A stretch of 64,000 nt of DNA from Bacillota bacterium (GCA_023436395.1 JAEZJJ010000115.1:123273-187272), one strand, 5' to 3'; shown: positions 42,002 through 51,487, counted from the stretch's first letter. Numbers and translations are program-made. Notes: a model not told the origin generated them from the sequence alone.

Positions 42002-43159
42002 ATGAAATTTATAAAACTTAAATATATTTCTTCTATCTGTTTACTTACTTTACTCGTTAGTTGTAGTTCTAATGTTTCTACGCCTACGGTGGAAGAAACA
42101 CCTCAAGTAACCCCTTTAGAAGCTTCTGCTACACCGACTCCTCCCCCCACTCCTACACCTAGCCCAAGCCCAACACCAACACTGCCAACACCACTTACCT
42201 TAATAGCTTCAGAAGTTTTAGAGGCTCCAGTATTTGAAGAAGGTACGCCTTTTTACATACATGGTGCACTTCAAGTAAATGGCATCCATTTAACAGATCA
42301 AAATGGAAACATTTTTCAATTACGAGGCGTAAGTACCCATGGTATTCAGTGGTTTAGTCAATATACTACTAAAGAAAGTTTTCAAACACTTCGTGACGAC
42401 TGGCAAGCTAATGCTATTCGTTTAACACTCTATGCAGATACAGAATCCATGTATCCAGAAAATCAAGAGGCATACACTAAAATTTTAGAAGATGCTATTG
42501 CTGCTGCGACAGATTTGGGACTTTATGTCATTGTAGACTGGCATATCTTAGCTGATGGAAATCCCCTCTTACACCAAGAGGATGCCAACACTTTCTTTGC
42601 CTATTTTTCAACCAAATATCAAAATTATCCTAATATGATTTTTGAACTCTGTAATGAGCCTAATGGTGGAACAGTATCTTGGGATGAGTGTATCAAACCC
42701 TATGCTGACAGTGTTTTAGCCATTATTCGTAAAAATGCACCTAATGCCCTTGCCATTGTAGGTACTCCTCACTGGTGCCAAAGTCCACTTTCTGTCGTTA
42801 GAAATCGTATAGATGATCCTCAAGTCGTTTATGCATTCCACTTTTACGCCAATTCACATCGTGATCCACTAAGGGAAACTTTTGAAAATGCACTTATTAA
42901 ATATGAACTTCCTCTATTTGTCAGTGAATTTGGCACCTGTGATGCTTCCGGAACGGGTGATATTAATGCTCAGGAATCTGATATGTGGTTAGACTTAATT
43001 GATAGCTATGAAATTAGTTGGATGAACTGGAGTCTCTGTAATAAGGAAGAAACTTCCGCACTCTTATTACCTCAGGCTCCTGCCTCTAATTGGACTGATA
43101 CAGACTTAACGCCAAACGGTCATTACATTAAAACACGACTTCAATCCTATTCAAAATAG
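42002..43159 (+). CDS. Glycoside hydrolase family 5 cellulase, lipoprotein
   Basis: A 385-residue protein that starts with a lipoprotein signal (L-V-S-C, lipidated Cys21), followed by a Thr/Pro-rich linker (about residues 44-66) and a GH5 catalytic domain. Catalytic residues are visible: acid/base Glu219 in C-N-E-P-N-G and nucleophile Glu309 in V-S-E-F-G-T, plus I-R-L-T-L-Y and I-V-D-W-H. The pattern fits endo-beta-1,4-glucanases of subfamily GH5_2. It would be anchored on the outer cell surface and cut cellulose or related glucans. ATG 42002 follows AAGGGGAACA; the longer frame has no ribosome site. No carbohydrate-binding module or dockerin is present. Confidence 0.93.
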   Translation: MKFIKLKYISSICLLTLLVSCSSNVSTPTVEETPQVTPLEASATPTPPPTPTPSPSPTPTLPTPLTLIASEVLEAPVFEEGTPFYIHGALQVNGIHLTDQNGNIFQLRGVSTHGIQWFSQYTTKESFQTLRDDWQANAIRLTLYADTESMYPENQEAYTKILEDAIAAATDLGLYVIVDWHILADGNPLLHQEDANTFFAYFSTKYQNYPNMIFELCNEPNGGTVSWDECIKPYADSVLAIIRKNAPNALAIVGTPHWCQSPLSVVRNRIDDPQVVYAFHFYANSHRDPLRETFENALIKYELPLFVSEFGTCDASGTGDINAQESDMWLDLIDSYEISWMNWSLCNKEETSALLLPQAPASNWTDTDLTPNGHYIKTRLQSYSK

Positions 43160-43160
43160 T

Positions 43161-43205
43161 GAGATAAAAAAGGTGTTAGCTCCTAGCTAACACCTTTTTT
43201 ATCTC
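43161..43205. terminator. Perfect 21-base bidirectional terminator
   Basis: Arms 43161-43181 and 43185-43205 are fully complementary with a 3-base loop. AAAAAAGGTGTTAGCT pairs with AGCTAACACCTTTTTT. It separates the cellulase gene from the convergent ABC-F gene. Confidence 0.9.
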
Positions 43206-43227
43206 CAGTACTCATTAACATCTCAGT

Positions 43228-44823
43228 TTATTTATTCTCTTTTTTAAAGGCTAAAAACTCATCATAGGTACCCATTCTATCAATTGTTCCTGTTTCTGTA
43301 ATTTCAATGACACGATTTGCTATAGTTTGAATAAATTGATGGTCATGAGAAGTGAAAAGAACATTGCCTTTAAACTCAATAAGCCCATCATTGACTGCTG
43401 TAATGGATTCAAGATCTAAGTGGTTTGTTGGTTGGTCTAGCATAATCACGTTAGCACCTGATAACATCATACGAGAAAGCATACAACGTACTTTTTCTCC
43501 TCCAGATAGTACTTTGGCAGCTTTTAGTGAATCTTCACCGGCAAAAAGCATACGCCCAAGGAATCCACGAAGATAACTTTCTGTTTGATCTTCTGAATAT
43601 TGGCGCAACCAATCAATTAGATTAAGATCACAGTCTTCAAAGAACTCTGTATTGTCTTTAGGGAAATAAGATTGAGAAGTTGTTACACCCCATTTATAAC
43701 TTCCTGCATCTGGTTCAAGTTCACCTGCTAAAATTTTAAATAAAGTTGTTTGTGCAATTTCATTTTCACCAATGAATACAATCTTATCGTCTTTATTAAC
43801 ACGGAAGCTTATGTTATCAAGTACTTTTACACCATCAACTGTTTTTGTAAGACCTTCTACTGTTAAAATCTCATTTCCAACTTCACGGTCTGGTGTAAAT
43901 CTGACAAATGGATATTTTCTTGAAGAAGCTGGCATCTCATCAAAGGTTAATTTATCAAGTAATTTACGACGAGATGTTGCTTGTTTTGCTTTTGATTTGT
44001 TGGCAGAGAAGCGTGTAATGAAGTCTTGAAGTTGTTTAATTTGATCTTCCTTCTTCTTATTTTGTGCTTTCATTAATTGTTGCATCATTTGACTTGACTC
44101 ATACCAGAAATCATAGTTTCCTACATACATCTTAATTTTACCAAAATCAATATCTACCGTATGTGTACATACTGTATTTAAGAAGTGACGGTCATGGGAT
44201 ACAACAATAACTGTTCCTGGGAAGTCTAATAAAAAGTCTTCTAACCATTCTACCGAATCAATATCTAAGTGGTTAGTCGGCTCGTCTAAAAGTAAGATGC
44301 CTGGTTGACCAAATAAAGCTTGAGCAAGAAGTACCTTTACTTTTTCTCCCCCTTGAAGGTCTTTCATTAAAGCATAGTGTAAGTCTGTACCAATCCCTAA
44401 GCCTTGAAGTAATTGGGCAGCTTCAGAATCAGCTTCCCAACCATTAAGCTCTGCAAACTCACCTTCAAGTTCTGCTGCTCTTTCACCATCAGCATCTGTA
44501 AAATCTTCTTTCGCATATAAAGCATCTTTTTCTTGCATGATTTCATAAAGTCTTGCATTTCCACGAATAACTGTTTCTAACACTTGACATTCATCATATT
44601 GGTAGTGATCTTGTTTAAGAACAGACATACGTATATTTTTAGGTATAGAGACTTCACCCGTTGTGCTGTCTAATTCTCCTGATAATATTTTGAGGAAAGT
44701 TGATTTTCCAGCACCATTTGCACCAATGACACCATAACAATTTTCAGGTGTAAATTTAAGGTTAACATCTTTAAACAATGTTCTTCCTGCAAATTGCAGA
44801 CTCATATTATTTACTGTAATCAT
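43228..44823 (-). CDS. ABC-F family ATPase (YkpA/YbiT-like) with altered second site
   Basis: The 531-residue protein has two ATPase domains. The first is complete (G-A-N-G-A-G-K40-S, L-Q-G-G-E signature, L-D-E-P-T-N-H-L-D). In the second, Walker A reads G-E-N-E-I-A-Q358-T-T, with Gln in place of the usual Lys, and Walker B reads L-D-Q464-P-T-N-H-L-D, with Gln in place of the catalytic Glu. A linker of about 80 residues (240-320) joins them. Members of this group bind the ribosome and influence translation. AAGGATG precedes the ATG. It is convergent with the cellulase gene. Confidence 0.9.
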   Translation of the reverse strand: MITVNNMSLQFAGRTLFKDVNLKFTPENCYGVIGANGAGKSTFLKILSGELDSTTGEVSIPKNIRMSVLKQDHYQYDECQVLETVIRGNARLYEIMQEKDALYAKEDFTDADGERAAELEGEFAELNGWEADSEAAQLLQGLGIGTDLHYALMKDLQGGEKVKVLLAQALFGQPGILLLDEPTNHLDIDSVEWLEDFLLDFPGTVIVVSHDRHFLNTVCTHTVDIDFGKIKMYVGNYDFWYESSQMMQQLMKAQNKKKEDQIKQLQDFITRFSANKSKAKQATSRRKLLDKLTFDEMPASSRKYPFVRFTPDREVGNEILTVEGLTKTVDGVKVLDNISFRVNKDDKIVFIGENEIAQTTLFKILAGELEPDAGSYKWGVTTSQSYFPKDNTEFFEDCDLNLIDWLRQYSEDQTESYLRGFLGRMLFAGEDSLKAAKVLSGGEKVRCMLSRMMLSGANVIMLDQPTNHLDLESITAVNDGLIEFKGNVLFTSHDHQFIQTIANRVIEITETGTIDRMGTYDEFLAFKKENK

Positions 44824-45050
44824 TTAATCTATCATCCTTTATATGTGTATTTCATCCTTAAAAATAAGGCTGAGCTTTTAATTTTAATCTCATTTTAATC
44901 TAAATCTCATTTTTTACTAACATTTTGTATTATACCATATAAGCTATAGTGTTGACCATACAAATTTATGGAAGATGAGTTGACATGATTTAAAGCTTAT
45001 TTACATATGCTAATTATAAAACGAGTTCATTTTAAAAAAGGAGTTTAATC

Positions 45051-45668
45051 ATGGTATTTATTACACAATTTGTTGATTGGCTAATGACCTTTGTAGGACA
45101 GTTAGGCTATATAGGTATTTTTATTGTCATTGGCTTAGAATATGCTTGTTTTCCCATTCCTAGCGAAGTTGTTCTCCCATTTGTGGGGATGAGTATTCCA
45201 CAAACAGATCTTAGTTTCTTTCCTGCATTTCTAACCAGTATTCTTGCAGGTTTAGTAGGTTCCTATCTATGTTATTTCATTGGTTATTATGGTGGGCAAC
45301 CTCTCCTTAATAAGTTCTCTCAAAAGTCTAAAGGACTTCATAAAGCTACTAATACCTTTAATACTTGGTTTGGACGTTACGGAAGATGGGCTGTTCTCTT
45401 TTCTAGAATCATTCCCCTCACTAGAACCTATATATCTCTCTTTGCAGGCGTGAATGCTATGTCTCTTGTAGAGTTTACCCTTTATTCTATAACAGGTATT
45501 GCTGTATGGAACCTAGTTCTTATGAGCCTAGGCTTTTACTTAGGAAATAATTGGGAAGCTATTGAAGGTATTTTAAATACTTATAGTAATGTTGTATTAG
45601 TTTTACTTGCTATTGCAGTCGTGCTCTTCTGTTCTAAAAAGTGGTTAGATACTAGAAAAGCAGAATAA
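45051..45668 (+). CDS. DedA family membrane protein
   Basis: A 205-residue SNARE-associated/DedA family protein: L-E-Y-A-C-F-P-I-P-S-E-V-V-L-P near residue 28, G-S-Y-L-C-Y-F-I-G-Y-Y-G-G, F-G-R-Y-G-R-W-A-V-L-F-S-R-I-I-P-L-T-R-T in the re-entrant region, and a final hydrophobic helix. DedA proteins move lipid carriers such as undecaprenyl phosphate or other phospholipids across the membrane. AAAGGAGTTTAATC precedes the ATG. It is probably monocistronic. Confidence 0.93.
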   Translation: MVFITQFVDWLMTFVGQLGYIGIFIVIGLEYACFPIPSEVVLPFVGMSIPQTDLSFFPAFLTSILAGLVGSYLCYFIGYYGGQPLLNKFSQKSKGLHKATNTFNTWFGRYGRWAVLFSRIIPLTRTYISLFAGVNAMSLVEFTLYSITGIAVWNLVLMSLGFYLGNNWEAIEGILNTYSNVVLVLLAIAVVLFCSKKWLDTRKAE

Positions 45669-45882
45669 AAAGATAGCTTATAGAAAGTAGGTCATTCCCC
45701 TTGTCTATAAGCTTTTTTTTGTGTCATACTAAATAAAATTAGAGGCTCACATAAATTGCCTTTACCTCTCAACAATATTATAATGATGAGAGAATTATTT
45801 TAAATATTTATCCTATTAAATAAGTTTATTTCAAAGAAATGATTAATAAAATCTTTGAAATTGATGAAGGAGGTTGTATATA

Positions 45883-46749
45883 ATGCATGATTCTGTAGGT
45901 CTTATCGTAGAAGGTGGCGGAATGCGTGGCGCTTATGCAGCAGGTATCTTGGAAGCCTTTCTTGAGAATGAGCTTTCTTTTCCCTATGCCATTGGTGTTT
46001 CTGCTGGTGCCAATACACTCTGTAGTTATCTTTCTAAACAAAAAGGAAGAAATGAACGTCTTTATACCAAATGGGTTACGGATAAACGTTTTATTGGTGT
46101 TAAAAACTTTTTTAAAGAAGGTGGCTACTTTGGAATGGACTTTTTATTTGATGATTTACCTAATCATCTTGATCCCTTTGATTTTGAGACTTTTAAACAG
46201 ACTAACACCCTCTTTAAAGTAGGTGTTACTCACTGTGAATCTGGTCAAACTCATTACTTTAAGCCCACTACCACCTCTTGCGCAAAGGATACGAATCGCA
46301 TCCTTCGTGCTTCAAGTAGTCTCCCCTTTATTTCAAAAATAGTGGAAATAAACGGTCAGCATTACCTAGATGGTGGTCTTAGTAACTCCATTCCTATTCA
46401 AGAATCTATGAATGATGGTAATACTAAAAATGTCATTGTGCTCACCCGTAATGCAAACTATCGTAAGCACTATTCTAAGCATATGCATCGCCTAGCCAAG
46501 GCTTATAGTAGGAAATATCCTCATATTACTCAGTGTATTGCCAATAGATATAAGCATTATAATCAAACGCTTGAAAGGATAGATCAGCTTGAGCAAGAAG
46601 GCTCTGTTTTTCTACTAAGACCTGAACTTCCCCTTGCCGTAGATCGCTTTGAAAAAGATACAGACAAGCTTAAGCTTCTCTTTGAACAAGGCTATAATCA
46701 AGCTACTTCCGCTTTACCCACATTAAAAAGTTGGCTTCAAACCTCTTAA
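45883..46749 (+). CDS. Patatin-like phospholipase
   Basis: The 288-residue protein has the patatin catalytic dyad: the oxyanion loop G-G-G-M-R-G (residues 11-16), the serine elbow G-V-S40-A-G and D-G-G-L-S near residue 164. It is a lipid acyl hydrolase with no signal peptide, like bacterial YjjU/YlbK-type members. A TTG directly behind the AAGGAGG site could open a three-residue longer frame, but ATG 45883 has the proper 9-base spacing. It may form a unit with the DUF3810 gene 64 bases downstream. Confidence 0.92.
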   Translation: MHDSVGLIVEGGGMRGAYAAGILEAFLENELSFPYAIGVSAGANTLCSYLSKQKGRNERLYTKWVTDKRFIGVKNFFKEGGYFGMDFLFDDLPNHLDPFDFETFKQTNTLFKVGVTHCESGQTHYFKPTTTSCAKDTNRILRASSSLPFISKIVEINGQHYLDGGLSNSIPIQESMNDGNTKNVIVLTRNANYRKHYSKHMHRLAKAYSRKYPHITQCIANRYKHYNQTLERIDQLEQEGSVFLLRPELPLAVDRFEKDTDKLKLLFEQGYNQATSALPTLKSWLQTS

Positions 46750-46812
46750 TTGACAAGGACTAACGCCCTATTGCTTTAGTCCTTTAAGACTTATTTTGAA
46801 CAAGGAGGCACT

Positions 46813-47910
46813 ATGAAAAAACAATTTATAATTTGCGTCCCTATCTTCTTTATGATTGGGCTCACTTATTTAATGAATCATGCTTCACCACTCTTTATTG
46901 AAAATTACTACTCTCTTAGTTTTAACAAATGGTGCTTACAATTTTTAAGCCATATGACAAGTCTTTTCCCTTTCTCAATATTTGAAGTGGGGATCTATAG
47001 CTTGCTCCTTTACCTATTGTATCGTTTCATCCATTGGCTATATATAGCTTTAAAAACAACTACGTCTTTTAAGGCACACTTCAAAAAAGGACTCTTACAT
47101 ATTGGTTATTTAATTTTAAGTCTTGTATTGATTTTTTATTGGGGATGGGGCTTCAATTATAACCGCATCCCCTTAAGCACAACTTTAAAGCTCCCCCAAA
47201 ACCAGTTTACCAGTGAACAATTAGGTGCCCTTTACGAGCAACTTATAGAAAAGGCAAATATGATAAGGCCTTTCGTTTTAGAAGATGCCAATGGCCATAT
47301 GACAATCTCTGGCGGCTATAGAAGCGTCTTTGCCAGAGCTGACCTGGGTTATTTAGAACTAAGTACCTATTACCCTATTTTTAAAGGGAGTTATGGTAAG
47401 CCAAAACCTATTTTAGCTTCTACTCAGATGAATTATACAGGTATTACAGGTATTTACTCTCCTTTTACAGGAGAAGCCAATGTGAATGTTGCTATCTTGC
47501 CTCAAGCACTTCCTTATACCACCCTTCATGAAATGGCACATCAGAGAGGTTTTGCAAATGAAGATGAATGTAATTTTATAGCTTTTTTAGCTTGTTCCCT
47601 TCATCCAGATATAGACTTTCAATATTCTGGCTATCTTCTGGCCTTGGCCTACACCAATAATGCCTTATCACGTACTAATCCTGAACTTCTTAAAACCCTA
47701 AATGCTCAACTTTCTGATCAAGTAAGAGAAGATATTCATTATAATAATATTTTTTGGCAACAGTATTCTGGCCCTATTGAAGACGTTTCTAGTAAAGTAA
47801 ATGATACTTACTTAAAAGCAAACGGTGTGGCTGATGGTGAACAAAGTTATGGACGTATGGTAGATTTGCTTTTAGGCTATTATCTCCAACATCCTTCTCT
47901 TACACCTTAA
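46813..47910 (+). CDS. DUF3810 family membrane putative metallopeptidase
   Basis: A 365-residue protein with three N-terminal membrane helices (about 5-22, 56-78 and 95-113) and an extracellular domain carrying the zinc-metallopeptidase motif H239-E-M-A-H243-Q-R-G-F-A-N-E250-D-E. The W-G-W-G-F-N-Y-N-R segment after helix 3 is typical of the DUF3810 family. Catalysis is inferred from the HExxH motif. AAGGAGGCACT precedes the ATG. The last codons overlap the end of the convergent ybaK-like gene by 11 bases. Confidence 0.88.
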   Translation: MKKQFIICVPIFFMIGLTYLMNHASPLFIENYYSLSFNKWCLQFLSHMTSLFPFSIFEVGIYSLLLYLLYRFIHWLYIALKTTTSFKAHFKKGLLHIGYLILSLVLIFYWGWGFNYNRIPLSTTLKLPQNQFTSEQLGALYEQLIEKANMIRPFVLEDANGHMTISGGYRSVFARADLGYLELSTYYPIFKGSYGKPKPILASTQMNYTGITGIYSPFTGEANVNVAILPQALPYTTLHEMAHQRGFANEDECNFIAFLACSLHPDIDFQYSGYLLALAYTNNALSRTNPELLKTLNAQLSDQVREDIHYNNIFWQQYSGPIEDVSSKVNDTYLKANGVADGEQSYGRMVDLLLGYYLQHPSLTP

Positions 47911-48379
47911 TCAAATCTTTAAGCTCACCTTTAATATAGTCACATAAGGCTAAGGGGGCAAGGGTTACTTGCACCCCTATTTTTCCACCACTCACTGTTA
48001 TTTCATTTCTAGATGCTGCCGCTTCATGAATAAATGTTTTAAACAATTTCTTCATGCCGATAGGGGAACACCCTCCTCTCATATATCCTGTTGTCTTTTG
48101 TAAGTCCTTTACTGGCAGCATTTCTATACTTTTTTCTCCTGCTAACTTACTTGCTTTCTTTAAATCCAGCTCTTCATCTACAGGAATGACAAAGACATAA
48201 TTATTATTAGACTGACCAACTGCTACAAGTGTCTTATACACTTGTTCTTTAGGTTTATGAATTTTCTCTGCTACTGCTTGTCCATCTATTTTTCCATCTT
48301 TCACGTCGTAGGTGGTCACTTCATAGGGTATTTTAGCTTGTTCTAAAAGACGCATCACATTTGTTTTTATGCCACTCAT
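47900..48379 (-). CDS. Cys-tRNA(Pro)/Cys-tRNA(Cys) deacylase, YbaK/EbsC type
   Basis: A 159-residue YbaK-domain protein that hydrolyses mischarged Cys-tRNA-Pro in trans. Motifs: N-V-M-R-L-L-E-Q-A-K-I-P-Y, Q-V-Y-K-T-L-V-A-V with the key lysine, V-I-P-V-D-E-E-L-D-L-K-K-A, and G-Y-M-R-G-G-C-S-P-I-G-M-K-K. ATG 48379 follows GGGAG at 6 bases and is preferred to the ATG six codons upstream. The 3' end overlaps the DUF3810 gene on the other strand. Confidence 0.92.
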   Translation of the reverse strand: MSGIKTNVMRLLEQAKIPYEVTTYDVKDGKIDGQAVAEKIHKPKEQVYKTLVAVGQSNNNYVFVIPVDEELDLKKASKLAGEKSIEMLPVKDLQKTTGYMRGGCSPIGMKKLFKTFIHEAAASRNEITVSGGKIGVQVTLAPLALCDYIKGELKDLIKV

Positions 48380-48423
48380 TTTTTCTCCCACTTTCATTCT
48401 TTTGTACTATTTGAATACTTCAA

Positions 48424-48453
48424 AGAGAGCAACGATTCCTTTCGTTGCTCTCT
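48424..48453 (-). terminator. Terminator between the YkgJ-like and ybaK-like genes
   Basis: AGAGAGCAACGA and TCGTTGCTCTCT are perfect arms around a 6-base loop, with TTTG after them on the minus strand. Confidence 0.8.
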
Positions 48454-48467
48454 CATTTTCATTATTT

Positions 48468-48725
48468 CTATTGAGGGGCAGTAGCTTCTTCTAACCTTCT
48501 TAAATAGGCTAATGCTTCCTCCCGACAGCTCCCACACATTTCTTTTTCTGGTGCCAAGTCTCCACATACTTTGGGTCTTCTTGGGTCATTAAAAATCTTA
48601 CAACGATTATGCTCATCTAGCTGAATGCATCTCTCATTTGCAGCTTTACCTTGTGGCATACCTGGTATAGGGGAACTTATAGAAGGGGCTATGCAACATG
48701 CACCACAGAAATCTCTACACTTCAT
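48468..48725 (-). CDS. YkgJ family cysteine-cluster protein
   Basis: An 85-residue protein with the Zn/Fe-chelating YkgJ-type cysteine pattern: C-R-D-F-C-G-A-C-C at residues 3-11, C-I-Q-L, C-K-I-F, R-P-K-V-C and C-G-S-C. The metal and function are not established. It is short but covers the usual core, so it is complete. The ATG at 48725 has only a weak ribosome site in its AT-rich upstream sequence. Confidence 0.85.
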   Translation of the reverse strand: MKCRDFCGACCIAPSISSPIPGMPQGKAANERCIQLDEHNRCKIFNDPRRPKVCGDLAPEKEMCGSCREEALAYLRRLEEATAPQ

Positions 48726-48776
48726 TGGATTACCTAATAACTTTCTTTTTTATGGCTATTATAACAAATTTCGTCT

Positions 48777-49787
48777 TTATTTCATAGCTTCTTCTGCAAA
48801 TGTTGTGTTTACTATCTCTTTGTAAACTGGTCTTTGAGTAAGTTCTCCTGCCAATTCCATAACATCCATTAATCTACTCAGGCTTTCTTCCTTAAGAACA
48901 GGTGTTGTGCACCATGTATCATTGTCTTTATAACGTTGTATAACTTTAATAAGCTGCTCTTTGTTCATTTCCTTAAATTGTGGTGCAATAAGATCTGCTA
49001 TTTCTTCTGGTGTATGTGCTTTAACATATTGTTGCCCTTTATAAATAGCATTGGTAAACTTTTGAATCGTATTCGGATTTTTAGCCATATAACTACTTAA
49101 TGCAGAATAAGCAGTATAAGGGATTTCACCAGACAACTGTCCTATAGATGCCAAAATATAACCTTGACCTTGTTCCTCTAATTGTGTCGCTGTTGGCTCA
49201 AATAAAGTCACAAAGTCTCCTTCTCCTCCAACAAAAGCACCACCCATTGCTGCAAATTGAATATCTGTTCTCACATTAGTTTCCCCTTGACTTACATCTG
49301 TCCCTAACTTTAAGCCTTGATTTTTAAGGACATATTCTAGAGTCATTTCAGGCACGCCGCCTTTTCTGCCACCAATAATCTCTTTACCTTTTAACATCTC
49401 AAAATTAAATGCATCTACCTTTGAGCGCCCTACTAAAAAGGTACCATCTCTTTTTGTTACTTGAGCAAAATTAATAGCATAATCTTTACTTCCTTGATTG
49501 TACACATAAATTGAAGCTTCTGGTCCCATAAAACCTACCTGTGCTTCATTTGAAAGCAAAGCTGCCATGGTCTTGTCTGCTCCTTGTGTTAAAATAAGGT
49601 CAACATCTAGACCTTCCTCTTTAAAATAGCCTGCTTCAATGGCAACGTACTGTGGTGCATAAAAAATGGAATGGGTTACTTCTGCAACTGTCACTTTCTT
49701 TAAATTGCTTTGCTCACAACCTGTCATACCTAATGTGGCTAAAACAAATGCTATTGTCACTAGAAAAATAGATTTTATTTTTTTCAT
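48777..49787 (-). CDS. ABC transporter substrate-binding lipoprotein (NMT1/THI5-like)
   Basis: A 336-residue protein with a lipoprotein signal (L-G-M-T-G-C, lipid Cys near residue 23) and the NMT1/THI5/SsuA-type periplasmic fold: A-E-V-T-H-S-I-F-Y-A-P-Q-Y-V-A-I-E-A-G-Y-F-K-E-E-G-L-D-V-D and M-A-A-L-L-S-N-E-A-Q-V-G-F-M-G. Such proteins bind thiamine precursors, sulfonates, nitrate or related small compounds. ATG 49787 follows GAGGTGACCC; the frame is open upstream without meaning. No TPP riboswitch was found before the operon, so the substrate is open. Confidence 0.9.
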   Translation of the reverse strand: MKKIKSIFLVTIAFVLATLGMTGCEQSNLKKVTVAEVTHSIFYAPQYVAIEAGYFKEEGLDVDLILTQGADKTMAALLSNEAQVGFMGPEASIYVYNQGSKDYAINFAQVTKRDGTFLVGRSKVDAFNFEMLKGKEIIGGRKGGVPEMTLEYVLKNQGLKLGTDVSQGETNVRTDIQFAAMGGAFVGGEGDFVTLFEPTATQLEEQGQGYILASIGQLSGEIPYTAYSALSSYMAKNPNTIQKFTNAIYKGQQYVKAHTPEEIADLIAPQFKEMNKEQLIKVIQRYKDNDTWCTTPVLKEESLSRLMDVMELAGELTQRPVYKEIVNTTFAEEAMK

Positions 49788-49852
49788 ATGGGTCACCTCA
49801 TTTACAAATGGTAATTCTTTACTTTTACTACTATAACATACGCCATCTCTTT

Positions 49853-50659
49853 CTATTTGGTGACTCTTTTCTTCATAAGGAGCTTCTCGATAAACCCTAC
49901 AATGGTATACATGATAAAGGCACAAAAAGCTAACACAACAACGCCCATCATGACTAAATCTAATCGAAATACTTGCCCCCCATACACAATCAAATAACCT
50001 AGTCCATAGCGGGATACTAAAAATTCTCCTACGATGACACCTACCCATGATAAACCAATATTAATCTTAAGAATATTAACGATATTGGCAATGTTAGCTG
50101 GTAAAATAAGTTTGGTTAAAATCTGCCTCTTAGTTGCACCAAAACTAACTAGCATTTTTATTTTTTCCTCCTCCATATGGATGAAGTCATTATAGGCGGA
50201 TAAAATAGTGGTCACAATAGAAATCGTAACTGCTGTAAGAACAATGCCACCTATACCTGCTCCTGCCCACACAATTAAAATAGGGGCTAATGCTGTTTTA
50301 GGCAGGGCATTTAGCACCACCAAGGTAGGGTCAAATATTTTTGCCACTGTTTCTGACCACCACAAACCAATGGCAATGAGAATACCTAAGGTTGTTCCTA
50401 TTGAGAAACCTAGGATGGTTTCCCATACAGAAATAGCCACATGTTTAAATAAACTGCCATCTGATAAATACACTAAAAATAACTGGTAAATTTCACCAGG
50501 ACTACTAAATAAGAACGTATTCACCCAACCTAGTCTAGCTACTATCTCCCACCCCCCTATAAACCCTACCAGTAAAAGGATTTGCCATACTAAAATGCTT
50601 CTTTTCTTTCGTCTTTTTTCCACTAAATACTCTCGATAACCCATACTTTTATCATTCAT
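49853..50659 (-). CDS. ABC transporter permease (SsuC/ThiX-type)
   Basis: A 268-residue permease with six membrane helices and the EAA-like loop S-F-G-A-T-K-R-Q-I-L-T-K-L-I-L-P-A-N near residue 168, where the ATPase docks. Its ATG lies within the last codons of the ATPase gene (8-base overlap). It forms the membrane channel of the importer whose binding protein follows 65 bases downstream. Confidence 0.92.
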   Translation of the reverse strand: MNDKSMGYREYLVEKRRKKRSILVWQILLLVGFIGGWEIVARLGWVNTFLFSSPGEIYQLFLVYLSDGSLFKHVAISVWETILGFSIGTTLGILIAIGLWWSETVAKIFDPTLVVLNALPKTALAPILIVWAGAGIGGIVLTAVTISIVTTILSAYNDFIHMEEEKIKMLVSFGATKRQILTKLILPANIANIVNILKINIGLSWVGVIVGEFLVSRYGLGYLIVYGGQVFRLDLVMMGVVVLAFCAFIMYTIVGFIEKLLMKKRVTK

Positions 50660-51398
50660 TACTCTCTAACTCCTTCCATAATAGATCAAAGTAGTCTTTA
50701 AATTCAGGTGCTTTTCTACTTGAAAGAGGTGTTCTTTCTCCGGTAACCGTTAAACAAATATTATAACTTCCTTTCACATAAGCAGGTCTTTTAGAAAGTA
50801 CACTTACTTCATCTGCCATAGCAATTGCCTCAGATATATCATGAGTTACAAGAATCGCCTCTTTATGTTCCTTTTTAATGATGCGATAAATATCATCACT
50901 AACTAATAATCTGGTTTGATAATCTAAAGCAGAAAAAGGTTCATCCAAAAGTAAAAGATCTGGATTAGTCGCCAATGTCCGAATAAGGGCTGCACGTTGC
51001 CTCATCCCTCCTGAAAGTTCATTTGGAAAACGATTCTTAAATTCACCTAGTCCATAGTTTTCAAGTAGCATAGTAACCCTATGTTTATTCTCTTCCGTAA
51101 GCTTCTTCTGAATCTCTAGGCCAATCATGACATTATCGAAAATGGTACGCCATTCTAATAGATGGTCATGCTGAAACATATAACCAATCTTCCCATTAAT
51201 CTTTACAGTACCACTACAAGGTTGTATCAAACCTGATAAAATATTGAGTACTGTAGACTTTCCACTTCCTGATGGTCCTAATAAAGCAAGTATCGTACCT
51301 GACTTTAAAATGAGATTTAAATCTTTAAGGACTACAATCTCACCTTCATCTGTATAAAAGCTCTTATCTATATGCAGTAATTCTATACGATTATTCAT
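50652..51398 (-). CDS. ABC transporter ATP-binding protein (SsuB/TauB-type)
   Basis: A 248-residue ATPase with Walker A G-P-S-G-S-G-K-S, Q-loop, signature L-S-G-G-M-R-Q-R, Walker B L-L-L-L-D-E-P-F-S-A-L-D and H-loop T-H-D. The type matches importers of sulfonates, nitrate or thiamine precursors. ATG 51398 follows GGAGCTGGGAGCC; a GTG ten codons upstream lacks a ribosome site. It is the first gene of the three-gene operon. Confidence 0.93.
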   Translation of the reverse strand: MNNRIELLHIDKSFYTDEGEIVVLKDLNLILKSGTILALLGPSGSGKSTVLNILSGLIQPCSGTVKINGKIGYMFQHDHLLEWRTIFDNVMIGLEIQKKLTEENKHRVTMLLENYGLGEFKNRFPNELSGGMRQRAALIRTLATNPDLLLLDEPFSALDYQTRLLVSDDIYRIIKKEHKEAILVTHDISEAIAMADEVSVLSKRPAYVKGSYNICLTVTGERTPLSSRKAPEFKDYFDLLWKELESNE

Positions 51399-51487
51399 GG
51401 CTCCCAGCTCCATTCCTTCTTTTATCACCTATTGAGTGCCTTATCTCATTGATGTTACATCATATTAATCCTGCCGTGCTATAGTGC

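Noticed and set aside
42120..42195. Short tandem repeats in the cellulase gene as a mobile or CRISPR repeat
   Set aside because: They are codons of the Thr/Pro linker between the lipoprotein signal and the catalytic domain.
48777..50048. A 423-residue reading of the substrate-binding protein
   Set aside because: The upstream 87 codons read antisense-free through the permease gene end and intergenic DNA with no family similarity; the ATG at 49787 has a ribosome site and starts a perfect lipoprotein signal.
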